Assembly: GCA_018398765.1 (NCBI GenBank)
Contig: JAHBMJ010005855.1
Location: 1-46,154 of the forward strand
Reading direction: 5' to 3'
Source: Chromera velia
Lineage: Eukaryota > Sar > Chromeraceae
DNA: 46,154 nucleotides
A program made the position numbers and the translations under genes. Numbering within the stretch: position 1 is the first letter of the stretch; each line of letters opens with the position of its first letter. The notes under the pieces were generated by a model. It ran no database searches and was not told the DNA's origin. It was given only the letters and a program-made list of their open reading frames with translations. Shown piece after piece: positions 16,964 to 29,757 of the stretch.

Positions 16964-17994
16964 CGTGCTCTACAGAGACGGCTATGTAGTACGTATAGTG
17001 GCACGCTGGCAAGTAGCTGATTGGAAGGGAAGGGAGGCTCTGTAGAGATCAGATCAGCACAGTGCAGACTCATGCATCCATAGGCAATCTGTGTCTCCAA
17101 GGCAGCACAAGCATAGCACAGGCATCCACAAAAAAATCATGTCAGTGGGCGCGGTTTGTGCGCCGACATACTTCGCAACAGCGAAGTACGTAAACTCTGT
17201 ATTTTGTCACTCTTCATACAGATTTTTTGTGCAAAAGGTGTCAAGATTGGATTATAGTAGTATAGGATGTCACTGTTTTAAACATTGGGGCCTCCTGCAT
17301 GAGATTTTTTTTTCCTCTCACATGTTTATCTGGCGAGGGTTGCTCAGTATCGCTCAGTCTGCCCGTCTGAGACCTCGGGGTCTTCACATACTATAGTATA
17401 TATATGGGTATACATAGGGCTATATGGGGCATGATAGGGGGGCGACATAGTTTGGTCTATAGCAGCTTTGATTAGGCCTAGGATAGTGTAGGACTAGCCT
17501 AAGATCAGGCTGTTTGTTGGATAATCTTTTGAGGCCGTCTTTAAGGTACTTTAGGGCCCCCCTAGGCCTACTTGGCCCTAGACCTGGCCCTACCATCTTT
17601 CATCTATATTCATCTCTAGCTTAATTTATATAAGTAGATGGGCTTAGTACATTATTATACGTTATCCATGCATTCACATACATATATAAATAGCCCACGC
17701 AGGCTGCACACCATAGCAGATGCGCAGGCAAGTCTGATGTTATCTGATGCAAGTTTGTATGAATCTCTGCATGCATATATGCACTTTAATGCGCCTTCGA
17801 CTACCTTCGACTTACATACTACTGCCATGTGCACTTGAGTCAGCGCCAAAACAAAGCCAAAAAAGACTTTCAAAAAATATGAGAGAAAGCAGCCATAAAG
17901 GGGCTCTTTTTTTGCTCTTACCCCAGCTCTTACCGCACTATTAGGTATTATCAAGAGATGGTAACGGTTCTAGTAGGTTCTAGTAACGGTTAAG
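16964..17994. other. Intergenic stretch, no gene recognised
   Basis: Lies upstream of the TPR-MYND gene and runs to the target-site duplication of the retroelement. It should hold that gene's promoter. AT-rich in part; no recognisable coding sequence or RNA. Confidence 0.6.
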
Positions 17995-17999
17995 CTGAC

Positions 18000-18257
18000 T
18001 GTTCTAGTTTAAGCTCTCCAAAACTTAGGAATCAACTCATACACACAAGTTCTACATACAGAGAATCTGTCAGACACACAAGAGCCTTCTCTATCGATCA
18101 GGAAAGACTCGGTCCTTCTAACAGGTTCAATCAATCTGTATTGCAAAGGCTGAGATACAGACGTGCATGCCTTTGTATTACAGTGTGTATTTAATGCTAT
18201 TAATTCTCTGTATTACTCTAAGGACCAAATCAAACCTAGGTCCAAAGGTTCGTAACA
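18000..18257 (-). repeat. 3' LTR of the Ty3/gypsy element
   Basis: 258 bp, starting TGTTCTAG and ending CGTAACA on plus, so TG...CA bounded. Preceded by the CTGAC target duplication at 17995. Confidence 0.95.
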
Positions 18258-18479
18258 ACCACACCCCGCACAAGATTGTGCGTCCCGCACAATTTATTGC
18301 TTCACTTCTCTCAATAACTCTGGTCTACACCAGCGCTCCCAGCAGTCAAAGAAACCAAGCAACGAGCTGCAGATCGCTGCCAACATACGTGAAAAGATTG
18401 GGCGGGAAGGGCATAGAAAAAGGAAAGAAAACGTTCGAATGCATGAACGAAGGATCAGACAGTCAGTCTTCACGTCTAC

Positions 18480-19096
18480 GCAAAATCCTTTCTTTACTCC
18501 TTTCAAATTCATTCACCAACTCAGGCTCTCCCACTTCATCCTGTGGCAGCCACAAAAACGAACCATTATTGTAGACAACTCTGTAATGCATGCGTCTTTC
18601 CATCCTTCTCTTTGCTCGACTTCACCTCAACTGTCCTCACTCTTTTTCCTCTCTTCTCTTCCTGCATCAACTCGGGAAGCGTTTCCCCTCTCTTTGCTTT
18701 CTTGTCTCTCGGCCACTCTTCTCCAAGGCCAAGCTCGTCAATCATATCCGATGTGGACTCTGACGCCGCTCTCTTGCTTTTCTCTCTCTCTTCTTCTATT
18801 TCTTTTTCCTCTCTCCTTCTCTCTTTCATCTCCTCTCTCACTTCTTTTGCCATCCTCCATAACTTTAATCTGTCTGTGGAGATCGTCATGCTCTTTCTTC
18901 CCCCTAACTACCTGACAATGGCATTGTGGGGCCGTCCATCCAGAAGGGAAACAACCAGATAAATCCTTTCCAACTTTTCTGTAAACTTTCCTCCATCCAC
19001 TCTGCCTATGAGCGGATTGACAGGCTTTCGCACCAACACCTGATCCCCCACTCTGAATTTGCTCTTCCAAGGGGGCGGGTTCTTCCATTCTCTCTC
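18480..19096 (-). pseudogene. C-terminal part of integrase and 3' tail, frame-broken
   Basis: Continues the integrase in other frames: a segment with KFRVGDQVLVRKPVNPLIGRV, resembling the GPY/F module after retroviral-type integrase cores, then a stop and a very charged Lys/Glu/Arg stretch (18566-18889). No clear chromodomain was seen. Confidence 0.6.
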
Positions 19097-19939
19097 TTAC
19101 CTCGATTTCTCCATCCTGGCTCGTGCCGTCTCAATCAACTCTAACCTGTTTTGACGGATCACGCTGTAGTAGTCGTTGTAAGCCACTGGAGGGGAACGGG
19201 TCTCTGACAAGACGGGCTCTACTCGCAGCATATGGGTCGGCTTATACCCATGGGTCAACTGGAATGGGGTTAATCCAGTCTCGGAATGCGGGGTCATCCG
19301 GTATGAGAAATTGAAGGGCTGCAAATACAGATCCCAATTAAGCTTGTTCTCTGCTCTCAACTGCTTCCTAACCCCTTGCTCCCATGTCTGATTGTATCTT
19401 TCTGTCAGTCCTGCACACTGAGGGTGGTACCCCGCTGTTACCTTCCTCCTCACTCTCAAAATCTTCAACACCTCACTCACGATTTCTGCCAGGAAATTCG
19501 TTCCCCTATCTGAGAGGAGAACCTCAAAGGGACCATGCCTGCAGAAAATCTCATCGACCAGAATCTGTGCTACGACATGAGCGGGCAGCTCAGGGTGGGC
19601 AAACGTCTCCACATCCTTTCCAAAATGGTCTGTCACAACGAGCACAAATCTGTTCCCCCTCCTGCTCGTGGGAAAGGGCCGTGACACATCAATGCCGAGC
19701 ATGTGCCAAGGACAGGGAGGCACGGGCACAGTCTGGGGTGCTCTCTTTGCTTTTGGCTTGAGCCTCTCCCTGCATTCTTGGCAAGAAGCGACCCACTCCC
19801 TCGCGTCTGCTCTCAAACCTGGCCACCAGAAGTGTAAGAGAGTCTTCTCTATCAGCCGATTTACCCCTGGATGCCCCCCCAACTGGTGATCGTAATTCAT
19901 CACCAAAACCGTCTTTCTGTACGCCTCAGGCACCACCAA
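19097..19939 (-). pseudogene. Integrase core of the Ty3/gypsy element
   Basis: The segment carries a zinc-binding HHCC arrangement (HQLGGH ... CQEC), then the catalytic core with a first Asp in GIDVSRPFP, a second in SDRGTNF and a Glu in LTERYNQT, matching the DDE triad. It is in the same frame as the upstream RNase H segments but separated from them by a TAG near 19970. Confidence 0.9.
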
Positions 19940-19969
19940 CTGTTCTTTCCTTTCTGTTCCCCTTCCTTT

Positions 19970-20980
19970 CTACCTGTACAATAAACCTCCTCTCTCTTCA
20001 AACGCACTTTCCTCCAATAGAATTTGCTTTGCCTTCTTTGCCTCCCGAGGCAATACCCCCTCTGCAAAGTATTTGAAATGATCTTTCAACAAGGGATCTC
20101 TCGGTAACTCCTCCCTCACACGGTCTAGAAAGCCCCTCTCAACCTGCAAAGGGGACACACCTGCCTGCACACCTGCCAGAGCGGCAGCCATGCCACATCG
20201 GATCTCCTTGCTACCATCAGCAGGCTGATTGCAGTAACGGCACAAAGGGACCCCGCTGTCTACGGAGACAGGAAGAGACGGGAGAGGCTGTGGCTATCGT
20301 GAAACGGCGTCTGCGTCTACATGTTCCTTCCCCACCTTGTGAACGAACGTCAACCCATACTCCTGCAACTCCAACGCCCAGTTGTGCACCCTTTTGTTCG
20401 CTACTTTACGGTCGGACATCGCTAAATTCGGTTTGTGATCCGTGATCATATACGCTGCCCCCCCAAACAGGTAATGCCTCCACTCCTTGCAGCAGTAGAC
20501 AGCCCCCAAGGCCTCCCTCTTGGTGGGGCTGTAATTTTTCTCTGCCGCACTCAACCCCCTACTGACATACGCAATTACTACTTCCCTTCTCCTCTGCCTC
20601 TGCATGAGCACACCTCCCACAGACACTTCACATGCATCCGGTTTTACCCTGAATGGCAGGCTCATGTCTGGGAAGCCGAGAATTGGAGGGGTCGTCAGCC
20701 TCTCTTTCAACTCCCTAAAAATTTCCTCTCTTTCTCCATTCCAAACAAACGGGACCAGTCTGCCTTGCTCATCTGCAGGAAACAACATCTGAAAGAGAGG
20801 GAAGGAGAGACGAGCAAAACCTGCAATAAAATGACGGTAGTAGAAGCATGGATACAGAAAAGAGCGGAGCTCCTTCCTGTCCTGCGGTTGCTCCCACTGC
20901 AAAATCTTCCGGATGTTCTTTCTGCTCGGTCTCACCCCCTTTTCTGACACTGTATGTCCCAAATACTCCACCTTTGTCAT
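19970..20980 (-). pseudogene. RNase H and connection region of pol
   Basis: 20980-20294 covers the RT thumb (KVEYLGHTVSEKG) and an RNase H domain: the first Asp in KPDACEVSVGGVLMQ, then YSPTKREALGAVY and ITDHKPN. It ends at a TAG after DADAVSR. 20245-19970 continues in the same frame up to the integrase. The three interrupting stops in this frame (20987, 20294, 19970) are all TAG, consistent with former CAG codons. Confidence 0.85.
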
Positions 20981-20986
20981 GGCAAT

Positions 20987-21511
20987 CTATGCTTTCTCGA
21001 GTTTGAGCTTCAAATTTGCTTTCCTCACCAGACCTAAAACCTCCCTCAAGTCCTGGATGTGCTTGTCATGAGATCGGCTGAAAACGATGATGTCGTCGAC
21101 ATAAACGAGAGCGAGGTCTCTGAACAGACCTGCAAGAACTAAATTTATGGCTCTTTGGAAAACAGAAGGGGCATTCACCAACCCAAAGGGCATCTTGGTG
21201 AATTCATAAAGTCCGAACAGAGTGACGAAAGCGGTTTTCTCTGCATAGTCGGGGTGCATACGGAGTTGCTGGAAGCCGGAGGTGTAATCAAGTGCTGAGA
21301 ACACCTTGGCTCCTACAAGGCGGTCGAGTGTCTCTTGAATTCGGGGGAGAGGAAAAAGATCTCTCTTGGTGGCTTGATTCAGTTTTCGGAAATCTAGACA
21401 AAAACGGGTCGTCCCATCTGGTTTCTTAATTAGAACGACTGGGGTGGCCCATGGAGAAGTGGAGGGATGAATCACTCCCCCTTCTTCCATCTCTTCCAAC
21501 TCCTTCTTCAC
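20987..21511 (-). pseudogene. Reverse transcriptase core
   Basis: Shows the expected order: [48 protein letters not shown], the [14 protein letters not shown] motif and the catalytic YVDDIIVFS. It ends at a TAG at 20987 just before the thumb. The motifs are intact but the polyprotein is not. Confidence 0.93.
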
Positions 21512-21903
21512 ATGCTCTCTCTAGTGGTACGGGATTCTGCCTTAGTTCCAGTGAATGGGAGGGGAATCTCCAGTACGAATGGTTACCTCGAAAGGCTTTC
21601 CATCCACTCTCAGCTCTCCAATGTCAAAACGAGAGCGAGACCAGAGATCGGAATATTCTTGAAGGACCCTCTCGTATCTCTCCCTCAACTCGTATCATAG
21701 GTGAGAGAGATCCACGGGCGGAAGCTTCTGTGAGGGAGGGGGAGGGACAGGCGAGTCTTCTTTCTTGGGAATCGGTGGTTGCTGTGTATAGGCAGAGGCG
21801 GGAGCGTTGGCGGTGACTGCTGCGACGGACGACACACGAGAGAACGGCTCTGCAAAAGTTAGGAGTGAATTCGGTCCTAGGCAGATGAGGTTGGTGGCGA
21901 TGT

Positions 21904-22815
21904 TCATTCTACTGTGGCGACTCCAGCTTTGACATCTACTACTTGGTCCGGGATGGCAAGTCCCGGAAACTCCCTCGGATAATTCTTTCTTAAAATGACC
22001 GTCTCCTCCCCTTCCGTCCCCTCAACCTGCACACGCACAAGAGCCTTCGCTCTTTTGGGGACTTTCGTGTGCGTGAAGGTGGAGACACGCATCGGTTTCC
22101 TCCCATCCTTGTACCAGACTTCGAAGGAGGGGAGGTCCGCAACGTTCAGACGGTCTTCACGGTAGTGGTACTGTACTACTGGGTCCAACAGCTTCAAAAA
22201 GTCTTACCCCAAGACTGCTTTGTACCCCAAATCTTTTGTGATAGTCAAGCGGTGTGGGAATACTTTCTTGGGTAGGGAAGGGTAAGAAAACTTGGCCGTA
22301 ATCTCCCCCACCACCGACACACCCGTCTGTTCCACTGCGGACAGACCTACCGTGGGCCTGTCGACATTTGCATCAGTATGCAAGGTCGTATTCACATCAA
22401 TGAACGAAGTTTCTGCTCCTGTGTCAATAAAGACAGACACAGGCTTACCAAACAGCAACATTGTCACGAAAGGCCTGGGACCGACCTTTACTGCTGCCAT
22501 CTCTGCCTCTATTTTCTCTGAATTCGCTTGTTCAAAGTCGGTCTGTCTGTCTGGATGCTCTGCCGGAGAAGGGAAGGACACAGGCGACTGAGAAACCTGC
22601 GACTTCGGGACTCTTCCTTTCTCATTGTCGTCCTCTCGCTCACAGTCTACATGTTTCTTTTTTACACGCATACACGGGGGAATCGGGAGAGGACGAGGCT
22701 TCGCAAACTGCTGGGTGGACTGGGGAACCTCTACGCCAATCCACCCGGATCGTTTCCCTGCCCAGGACAATTGGAGGCCTTGTGGCCACTGGCAGGCTGG
22801 TTGCAAGTGTAGCAA
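21904..22815 (-). pseudogene. Aspartic protease region
   Basis: Contains the retropepsin active site as VFIDTGAETSFID. One stop (TAA at 22204) interrupts it where the sister copy at 41370 has CAA. Near 21907 the frame is lost because four bases present in the sister copy are missing. Confidence 0.88.
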
Positions 22816-23699
22816 CGGGGGGGACCGTTGTTGAAACCGTTGTTACCTCCATACTGTTGGTAGTGGCCTCCTCTTCCTCTCATGCCTCCATACCCCCCTC
22901 TGAAGTGGTTATTGAAGCCACCTCGACCGTACACGCCGAATGCATGGCCTCCGTGCATGGAAGATGGGTAGATGGGGTAATAGCTAAAGCCGCCCCTACC
23001 GCGACCGCACCCCCAGTCGGTGAATCCCCCACGTCCACGGCCGCGACCTCTTAGAGCTGCGATCTGAGCAGCTTGCTGATCGAGCCATTTCCGCAACTCG
23101 GCTAGTTCATCTCTCTCGTCTCTCTGTTGCACCCCCGCAATTCGAGCCCTTGCTTTCTTCTGTTGCTTGGCATAGAGGTACCCGACTCTCCTCTTTAATT
23201 GGTCCCAATCGGTGTAGATCTGTTCTATCTCCAGCTCTTCTCTGAGTTCGGGATAAAACGCGTTGATAAAGGATTCCGAACTGATTCTGTTGTTCCTTCT
23301 TCTGTTTGGATTTGCCTAGATGTAGACGTCGACGAAGCGTTCAACGAATGTGTTATAGTCATTTCCAAGGTTCAGCCGCACGTCAGCCATGCCGTAGACG
23401 GCCTGTGCCTGTGTTACACCAGTGCTGCCATGCGCTTCCAGGAACAAGGTGTCAACCTCATCTGAAGTCGTGGCGGAAGCGGAGTTTTCATTCTACCATA
23501 GGATAAGGTCAGGATCTTCAAAGTGACCTACCAGCAACAGTTTCTTCTCGTTCATATTTAGGTTTCCCGCATCTGCCTTTGCCTTAAAGATGACATACCA
23601 GACCTGTCCGTTTGTTTTTCCTGGGATAAAGACCGTAGTCACTTGCTTGACCTTCCCAATCTGTTCGAGCTTGTCAAATCTGACTGCATCCCCCATGTC
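22731..23699 (-). pseudogene. Gag region with zinc knuckle
   Basis: Starts at MGDAVRFDKLEQ (23696) and runs through the capsid-like region to a Gly/Arg-rich stretch and a CCHC-like knuckle near 22790. Stops interrupt it at 23493 (TAG for Trp) and near 23315 (TAG for Gln) relative to the sister element. The knuckle reads CYTCNQPASGHKASNC, with two extra residues before the His compared with the canonical spacing. Confidence 0.82.
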
Positions 23700-23958
23700 T
23701 GCTTGCTGCTGTTGTGGCTCAGAATCTGGATCGGATGGGACTGAGTCTGATTCGCTGGAGGAATCTCAGATACTGTGGGTGGGCGAGAACAGAGAGCCGA
23801 CAGACGGAACAGAACTGAAGTCGAGAGATTCTGCCCAAGGATGCACAGAGGGGATCGATGGTGGAGAACTCTCTCCCGCCTCTGACAGCCTGTACCCCGA
23901 CCCGCTCCTTGTAAGAATTTTGTCTTCCCCGGTCACAACCAGAAGCTCTGCTGACCAA

Positions 23959-24216
23959 TGTTCTAGTTTAAGCTCTCTAGAACTTAAGAATCAACTCATA
24001 CACACAAGTTCTACATACAGACAATCTGTCAAACATACAAGAGCCTTCTCTATCGATCAGGAAAGACTCGGTCCTTCTAACAGGCTCAATCAATCTGTAT
24101 TGCAAAGGCTAAGATACAGACGTGCATGCCTTTGTATTACAGTGTGTATTTAATGCTATTAATTCTCTGTATTACTCTAAGGACCAAATCGAGCCTAGGT
24201 CCAAAAGTCCGTAACA
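23959..24216 (-). repeat. 5' LTR of the Ty3/gypsy element
   Basis: 258 bp, the same ends as the 3' LTR, followed on plus by the CTGAC target duplication at 24217. Confidence 0.95.
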
Positions 24217-24221
24217 CTGAC

Positions 24222-25790
24222 GTCATGCTGACGTTGACTGAGAGTAATAGAGGGATAATAGAGGGTAAATAGAAATCTATAAATTTAAATTATGTGTATC
24301 CCAATATTATATTCGATATCCTATAGTTCACATCCTAAATTCAAATTATTATTCACGTTATTTCTTATTATCTCTAAGGTAGTAAGGTTAAATGTAAGGC
24401 TAGATCTGGAGCTAGACCAAAGGTTACATCCTATGCAGGTTGCTAGGCAGGTTGAATCTATCTAAAATTATTTAGAAACCACTACTAGAAACTAGTAGTA
24501 GTTGATATCCTATCTACAATGAACATAAATTCTAGTATAAATTATGTTGCGAGCTAGGTTGTGCATGAGCCCTTACACGTAGCCCTAGTGCTGCCCTACA
24601 CGCGAGGCTACACGTCGAGTTATAGAAGTACACATTGTGTCATTGATTTAAACTACGGATTTATGAATTTATCTGCAGCGCTTCGATGTCCACATCATTT
24701 TTTCAGCTATTTTCAGCCTGACAGAATTAAGCTGATGCATTTGTTTCTCATAATTTCCATGCAGCATTACCAACACTGAGGCGATAGATAACCGAAGTGT
24801 ATTAAGCAGGCTGACAGTCACCTCGATCGATTGCCGTTATCTGAGGTTCTTCCCTCCCTAGCACCAGCCTTGCTTGGCCTTGCGTGCATCAACCTGCGCG
24901 TCTCTCTCATCAGTACCCACTCACACACGGGAGCGGGTGTCGATTGGCCAACAAAACAAGGAGAGAGAGAGGACGGAGTTGGGCACTGAAGTGGGCGCAC
25001 CCGTCCCTTCGGACAGGCGGGTCAAACGTAGTGGTCGTTCCTCCTTCGCCTGTTCTGACTGTAGAACTCCCGATTGGAGTCTTGCAGGGGCATTCATTCA
25101 TTCATTTTCAGCATGTGCGTACTCGTCTCTTCTTCTACAATTCTGCTTGTGAAGGCTGGAGACGTTCCGCCTGTCTGGCTGTGTCCGTTTGAATGAATCT
25201 GCTGGACTGGTCTCTGAGAGGAAAAGGCAAACAGCCAGAAAAGTCAGGAAGGAGAGGAGCGAGAAGAGAAGAGAAAAAAGGGGACACAGCTGCTCACCTC
25301 CTTTTCCTCGTTCTCCTAGCATCTATTCTCCCCCACCCCCCTTCCGTGTGCTACTCCAAAAGCGTACCTGCTCCCACTTGCCCTCTTCCGGGTCCGAATG
25401 AAACTCCTCTTCCCCTCCCACCCCCCTCTCCTCATCCTGCCGTTCGATCTGCCGCACTTTCTTCCCCTTCCCCACCTACCTCCCTTCTTTCCCTGCCTCT
25501 CTTCTGCATGCAGGGCAGATCTAGACAAGATGACGTATCGAATCAGGAAGATCAGCGACAAAGAAGAACACGCAGAGAGTTCACTAACGATTGAATAAAT
25601 AAACAGACCGGCGGAACGAGTCAGCAACCGTCAAGCCTGCCAGCGCCCCTCTTTCTCTGTGCTTGCATGCATCACTAATTGTGCATTTAGATACTCACCC
25701 GTGCCCGTAACCCCCCATGAATTCCTTCCTGAATTCGCACCAAAACATGAACTATCGAGCCTTCATTCATTCATTCATTTATTCATCCAT
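24222..25790. other. Intergenic stretch, no gene recognised
   Basis: Between the retroelement and the 3' end of calcineurin. 24222-24800 is AT-rich. 25180-25520 is purine- or pyrimidine-rich with small open frames of skewed composition. Some of it will be the calcineurin 3' UTR. Nothing coding could be supported. Confidence 0.6.
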
Positions 25791-25912
25791 TCACTTTTTT
25801 ACCCCCAGTCCCTGCTGCCCTCTCCGCGTAGGAGTTGCAGGGCCCTCGAAACCCTCGGGCCTTCCCTCGTTCTTCACATCAACCTTCTTCAGGTTGTTGA
25901 ACAAATCCATTT

Positions 25913-25951
<39 letters not shown>

Positions 25952-26349
25952 GATCGGGATATTCACACGGGTGATTGGACCCTCAGAAAGAAGCGGGTTG
26001 CTTTTCTTGGGTGATCATTGCTTTCACTCTCTCATGGCTGATTGTGTTCATCAACCAACACCACAAGAAAAGAAAACAGCTCGAACCGGAGCGGTATGAA
26101 GAGAACACACGACGAACAGGACGCCACCGGCAAAGGAAGAGACGATGAAAACTCAAACTGACGAAGACTGAGAAATAGAGGCGGAGGCACAAAGAAACTC
26201 AAGAAGCGAAACCGTGCTCTTGACTTCCCGCCTGCCTGACTGACCGCTTTCGAGCCCTCGTCTTCCTTCTATCAGAGCTCCCATAGGAATTCTGTGACCA
26301 GGAGTTTGTCCCTTCAGCTGGACAATTAATTCGTTTTCTTGCCTGCACG

Positions 26350-26416
<67 letters not shown>

Positions 26417-29346
26417 GCATCCCAATGGAAATACAATCAGAGTCATCTTGTTATGTAAAATCAACTGTATACCCTAAACCAAACAGGCAGCACTTCCCAC
26501 ACAAAACCCACAAGGGGAGACAAAAAAGGGAAAATAACAAAAAATGAACCCTTCGATGGCAAGTGACTGTCCGCACTCAGACTGACAGAGCAACACAGCG
26601 ACCGGCTGAGAAAAGAACGAAGCGAAACGAAAGAAAGGTAGGTACTCACCCACCCACTGACTCACCGCAGTGTCTTGAACATCTTCATCATGCGTGACAC
26701 CGTCTTGACCTTGTTTCGCAGCTCTTCCTTCCCTGCAATTAGGCACAGCACGCGCACAGGAGGCGGAAGCACAAGAGCAAAGAGACATTCGCGTCAAAGG
26801 TTCTTTTGTCAGAACGGAGACAGCACGACAGAAGATCCGAGTTTGCAGCACTCTCGAGCGTGTTGCTGGTTTAAATTCTCTCTGTCATCTTTGCGCTGCT
26901 TCTCCTTTCATTCCGCTCCCTTTCTTCCTGTCTGCTTTCTTTTCTTCCCCTCTCCTCGAGACTGCGACTGGCTGACGTTTCCGCATCTTCTCCGCCAGGC
27001 TCTCCTCAGTGTCAGGTTCGATACCGCTTTTGTTGAGGGGACCTGAGGGGGCGATCATCTTGCCCATCTGAGAAGTGATCTCCACAGGAAGGACCACATC
27101 GTCTGCATCGTCGTCCGATGCCGCCGCTGGTTGCATGATGTGGTAGAGCATCTCCACGACTGCACGTTTGTGCGGATGGACGGAGGGACACAATGGATGG
27201 ATGTGAAACGGGTCCTCGCACAAGAACCAAGACTTGGCAAAAAACAGTTCAGCACGCCAGCGTGACATGTAGTGACCATCTCCAACAATGCAGGAGGGGG
27301 AGAGAGAGAGAGAGAGCGAGACAAAAAGCTTGGAAAGGAAACACACATACCTCAGAGACACGAAAAGCAAAAGTCAAGGGGAAAAGAAGAAGAAGTACGC
27401 TCACAGATCCTTTCGCAGGAAAAGAAAATCTGTATGGTCAAACAGCTCTGGAACTCTTCAACTCACACAGACCCCTTTTCCGTCTCTCCACCCACCAACC
27501 TGCCTGACTGACTGACTGACTGACCCTTTTCGGAAACGAAGGGCAGAGACCACATGAAGACATCCATAAAGTTTGGCAGGTGGTAGGGGTGGGGGGAGAA
27601 GTTGAACTGTTGGATATTCAGAGTGTTGTTCTGCACACATATGGGGAGGGAGGGAGGGAGGGAGGGAGGGAGGGAGACCACACCTTAGATTTCTTTCTTT
27701 CCGTGCAAATAGAGGAAGACGGAGACACGCAAGGAAGGAATCGCTTTTCAAGGAAAGAAGTCAAAGNTCCAACAATGCAGGAGGGGGAGAGAGAGAGAGA
27801 GAGCGAGACAAAAAGCTTGGAAAGGAAACACACATACCTCAGAGACACGAAAAGCAAAAGTCAAGGGGAAAAGAAGAAGAAGTACGCTCACAGATCCTTT
27901 CGCAGGAAAAGAAAATCTGTATGGTCAAACAGCTCTGGAACTCTTCAACTCACACAGACCCCTTTTCCGTCTCTCCACCCACCAACCTGCCTGACTGACT
28001 GACTGACTGACCCTTTTCGGAAACGAAGGGCAGAGACCACATGAAGACATCCATAAAGTTTGGCAGGTGGTAGGGGTGGGGGGAGAAGTTGAACTGTTGG
28101 ATATTCAGAGTGTTGTTCTGCACACATATGGGGAGGGAGGGAGGGAGGGAGGGAGGGAGGGAGGGAGGGAGACCACACCTTAGATTTCTTTCTTTCCGTG
28201 CAAATAGAGGAAGACGGAGACACGCAAGGAAGGAATCGCTTTTCAAGGAAAGAAGTCAAAGAGACTTGCAACACCGGCGGAAGAAGAAGCGACGGAAGAA
28301 AGAAAAACAAACCAGAGACAGAAAGAGAGAGATGGACAGAAAAAGCTCACAAGGATACAACTGAATCTCCGGACGCACCTCAAACTTCAAGACGGCGCCC
28401 TTGTTGTTGTAACAGTCGCAGTAGTTGGGCGCAGAGAAGATTGTGATCACCTGCAAAGAAGAGGGGCGGNNNNNNNNNNNNNNNNNNNNNNNNNNNNNNN
28501 NNNNNNNNNNNNNNNNNNNNNNNNNNNNNNNNNNNNNNNNNNNNNNNNNNNNNNNNNNNNNNNNNNNNNNNNNNNNNNNNNNNNNNNNNNNNNNNNNNNN
28601 NNNNNNNNNNNNNNNNNNNNNNNNNNNNNNNNNNNNNNNNNNNNNNNNNNNNNNCCCGGTGGGACGAACGGAGACACAGGCTTCCTTCCGTTCTCCTGTT
28701 TTGCTGACGCGACCGTTCATTTGTCAAAACACGAACCAAGGCACCTAGAAAGGAATCAGCAGCAAGCCAGACTCATCGTATCCCTCCAAGAACAAATCAG
28801 TCAGTCAGTCAGACTCACAGTAGGGAATCCGGTCTTTGTGTTCACCGTGTGCATCTTGTATCTGCACGAAATCACAAAGCCGGAAAATCGAGAACGAAAG
28901 GGTTCCACGGAAAAAGAGAAGAAACAGAAAATTGGAGCACGGAGCAGGGAAGAAGAAACCTCACATACCTACCTACTGATCCATCCACCCCCCTCCCACA
29001 ACGCGCCGCCACACCTAATCCACCAAGCTTCATCAACACGCCCTTCTACTATTCGAAAAACACCAAGAAACTAATACCTTCCTTCCCTAGCTCCTTTCTA
29101 TCGACTCACCCCTCCAGTTGTGCCTCATGCGCCCGGATGACGGAGAGGAGAGAGTTCTTGTCAAGGAAACCCTTGGCGGCATCGAAACCGAAAAAGAAAG
29201 AACACCCGCGTGCGTCGTTTGGAACAAAAAGCTCCTTCCCTGAAGACAAAAAGAAAAGAAAGATGAAGAGGCGGCCACGCAGACAGCCGTCCATGATCCC
29301 GGCTGTCACTTTTTTCTCTCTTTGAGGAAAAACACCGCCCCTCCTC

Positions 29347-29377
<31 letters not shown>

Positions 29378-29692
29378 GCGCGGTTTTCTTCTTGAAATTT
29401 GCGTTCTCTCTCTCTCTCTGAAGGTGTGTGTCTGTGTGTCTATGTTTGTCTGTGTGTCTATGTTTGTCTGTTTGTCTATGTCTGTCTGTTTGTCTGTCTC
29501 TGTCTGTCTGTCTGTCTGTGTCTATATCTGTCTGTTTGTCTGTGTGTCTGTCTGTCTGTGTGTTTGTGTGTCTATGTCTGTCTGTCTGTCTGTCTGTCTG
29601 TGTGTCTGTGCATGCCTATTGCAGCACGCTCACCTGCCGCTTTCACTTTGTCTTCCTTCTCCTCGTCCACAGGGTCTGACCACAACATGTCG

Positions 29693-29757
<65 letters not shown>

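Larger units (their letters stand above)
18000..24216 (-). mobile_element. Ty3/gypsy LTR retrotransposon, complete but inactivated
   Basis: A 6.2-kb element on minus with LTRs at both ends, flanked by CTGAC at 17995-17999 and 24217-24221, a 5-bp target duplication. The order gag, protease, reverse transcriptase, RNase H, integrase identifies Ty3/gypsy. After the 5' LTR comes TTGGTCAGCAGAGC, starting with the TGG of a tRNA primer-binding site; the acceptor-like AGCAGAG resembles initiator tRNA-Met but is offset by one base. Reading frames hold many stops and a 4-bp deletion near 21907. The two LTRs differ at 12 of 258 sites, 11 being transitions, so insertion is not recent. Confidence 0.95.
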
